From assembly GCA_027579435.1 (NCBI GenBank), contig JANBPK010001785.1, forward strand, positions 1 to 11,013: a stretch of 11,013 nt of DNA, read 5' to 3'. How positions within the stretch are numbered: position 1 is the first letter of the stretch; each line of letters begins with the position of its first letter. Source of the stretch: Candolleomyces eurysporus. Taxonomy: Eukaryota; Basidiomycota; Agaricomycetes; Agaricales; Psathyrellaceae. The notes below the pieces were generated by a model. It saw only the letters and a list, made by a program, of their open reading frames with translations, did not search any database and was not told where the DNA came from. This document shows positions 10,123 to 11,013 of the stretch, piece by piece. Both the position numbers and the translations under genes were made by a program.

Positions 10123-10196
10123 TGGCTTTGACCAGGAGATGGTTGGCTTGGTATCAAAGCATGAGTCGTCGACTACACAGATTGGTGGCTTTGACC
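10123..10196. repeat. Duplicated 11-base element upstream of the orphan gene
   Basis: TGGCTTTGACC occurs exactly at 10123-10133 and 10186-10196, 63 bases apart, in the stretch just upstream of the TATA box. Flanking bases differ, so this is not a longer duplication. It may be a pair of factor-binding sites. Confidence 0.4.
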
Positions 10197-10332
10197 TGGT
10201 CCTAGCATGATCACCGGGAGATTGACTTTAATAAATGCCGTTCTATCAACTCTTCTACCACTAGCCAACAATGAAGTCCCAGATCTAGAGTTCTTTGGCG
10301 TTGGCGGAGTCGGATGTAGACTGAAGCCCGAG

Positions 10333-10346
10333 TGGCCACGTGGCCA
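10333..10346. promoter_or_regulatory. 14-base perfect palindrome with CACGTG centre
   Basis: TGGCCACGTGGCCA is its own reverse complement over all 14 bases. The CACGTG core is the E-box bound by fungal bHLH proteins of the Cbf1/Pho4 type. It lies about 225 bases upstream of the orphan-gene TATA box. The factor is inferred from the motif only. Confidence 0.45.
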
Positions 10347-11013
10347 AAGAGACAACTGAACCAAGCACCGCCAAACTGATGTGCCAACAACGTCAAGTAC
10401 GGGAACGACAACACGCGCTCTCCCTGTTCTCTCCAACTGTCGAGCGCGACATACCCTGGGGTCTACTCGGAATTCATTTTGTCTCGTTTAACGGTCAATT
10501 TATTTTCCGAAAGCCGTGAAACCCAAATCCCATCGTCTTGGGTCCGTCCAATCAACGAATCAGCGGTGGATACTTTGTTGCCATCCTGGAAGCGGTACTT
10601 TATCGCTCATAGAGTGTATCCAAAGAAGTCCCACTATATCCAGCTCCAGTTACCTCTGGGTTCTTCTCCACTCCCCATCTCCAACCATCTCCTGCGAGTG
10701 CGAATTTCTCACACCATGCGCGCATGTCGACGAGATGGTTCCATAATGCTGCATCAAAACATACCTTCCTGTTGCTTCTGACCTGGTGCTTCTCCCCTAC
10801 CTCCCACGCTGAGCCTCCGTGTGTACTGCGTGCTGCACAACGTATACATACGGTGGGCCCCAATGTGCTGGCCCTGGGTTTATTCGCTATCTCTAGTTCG
10901 CCTCTCACTTAACCGGGTCGGACGCGAGATCTTGTACCAAAGGAGATTCATGTCCATGCATCATGGTCACTTGAACATGCTTTTTTCGAGCTTGTTCAGG
11001 GNCCCGTAAGAAT

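Larger units (their letters stand above)
10040..11013. other. Upstream region of the orphan gene and right window edge, no supported gene
   Basis: The part to about 10350 is promoter sequence with the TATA box, the duplicated 11-base element and the palindrome. From 10350 no gene can be supported. A plus-strand pyrimidine-rich stretch (about 10630-10700) after CACTATATCC looks like a fungal promoter or leader pointing right, but the ATG at 10715 opens only a short frame. A minus-strand frame at 10600-10908 has protein-like, Trp-containing composition (WCEKFALAGDGWRWG) but no family match and no clear splice partner. It could be an exon of a gene to the right or chance. Confidence 0.45.

Noticed and set aside
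10600..10908. Minus-strand frame with Trp-rich protein-like composition
   Set aside because: Stop codon directly upstream, no recognised domain and no convincing splice acceptor. Left as an open possibility, not called.

Overview
The window is fungal nuclear DNA, most likely from a filamentous basidiomycete. Every coding region I can reconstruct is broken by introns of 48-71 bases with GT...AG ends. TATA-like boxes (TATATAAG or similar) lie 60-160 bases before the first ATG of each gene, and there are no bacterial signals. The species cannot be named from sequence alone. All five supported genes are on the minus strand, so transcription runs from high to low coordinates. Four single N calls (1496, 2722, 6384, 11002) show the consensus is not finished quality, and this matters for one gene.

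Layout from right to left: 10040-11013 is the upstream region of an orphan gene and holds a 14-base palindrome around CACGTG and a duplicated 11-base element. 8540-10039 is the orphan gene, three exons and 463 residues, of no family I recognise. 7797-8539 is intergenic and contains the promoter of the next gene. 6440-7796, 4535-5879 and 2210-3636 are three tandem paralogues of Old Yellow Enzyme (FMN-dependent ene-reductase, NADPH dehydrogenase family), called copy C, copy B and copy A here. All have four exons with introns at identical positions and phases (0, 1, 0), and all keep the active-site residues. 1500-2209 is intergenic. 1-1499 is the 5' part of a gene for a long, disordered, acidic protein that runs off the left edge.

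The unusual content is in the ene-reductase array. Copy A carries a C-terminal hydrophobic segment followed by RGSR that copies B and C lack, so one member of a soluble enzyme family looks tail-anchored in a membrane. Copy A also has two one-base excesses in poly-C/G runs, one of them exactly at an N, which break the reading frame on paper and are probably consensus errors. All three promoters have a TATA box and a TGAGTAA/TTACTCA element at 17-26 bases from it. Copies A and B also share an 83-base upstream block with an AP-1-like TGACTCA site, which has decayed in copy C. The array therefore looks like a lineage-specific expansion with divergence in location, regulation and one substrate-side motif. 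The link to stress response or detoxification is inference from the family and the motifs. No transposon, tRNA, rRNA or CRISPR array was found.
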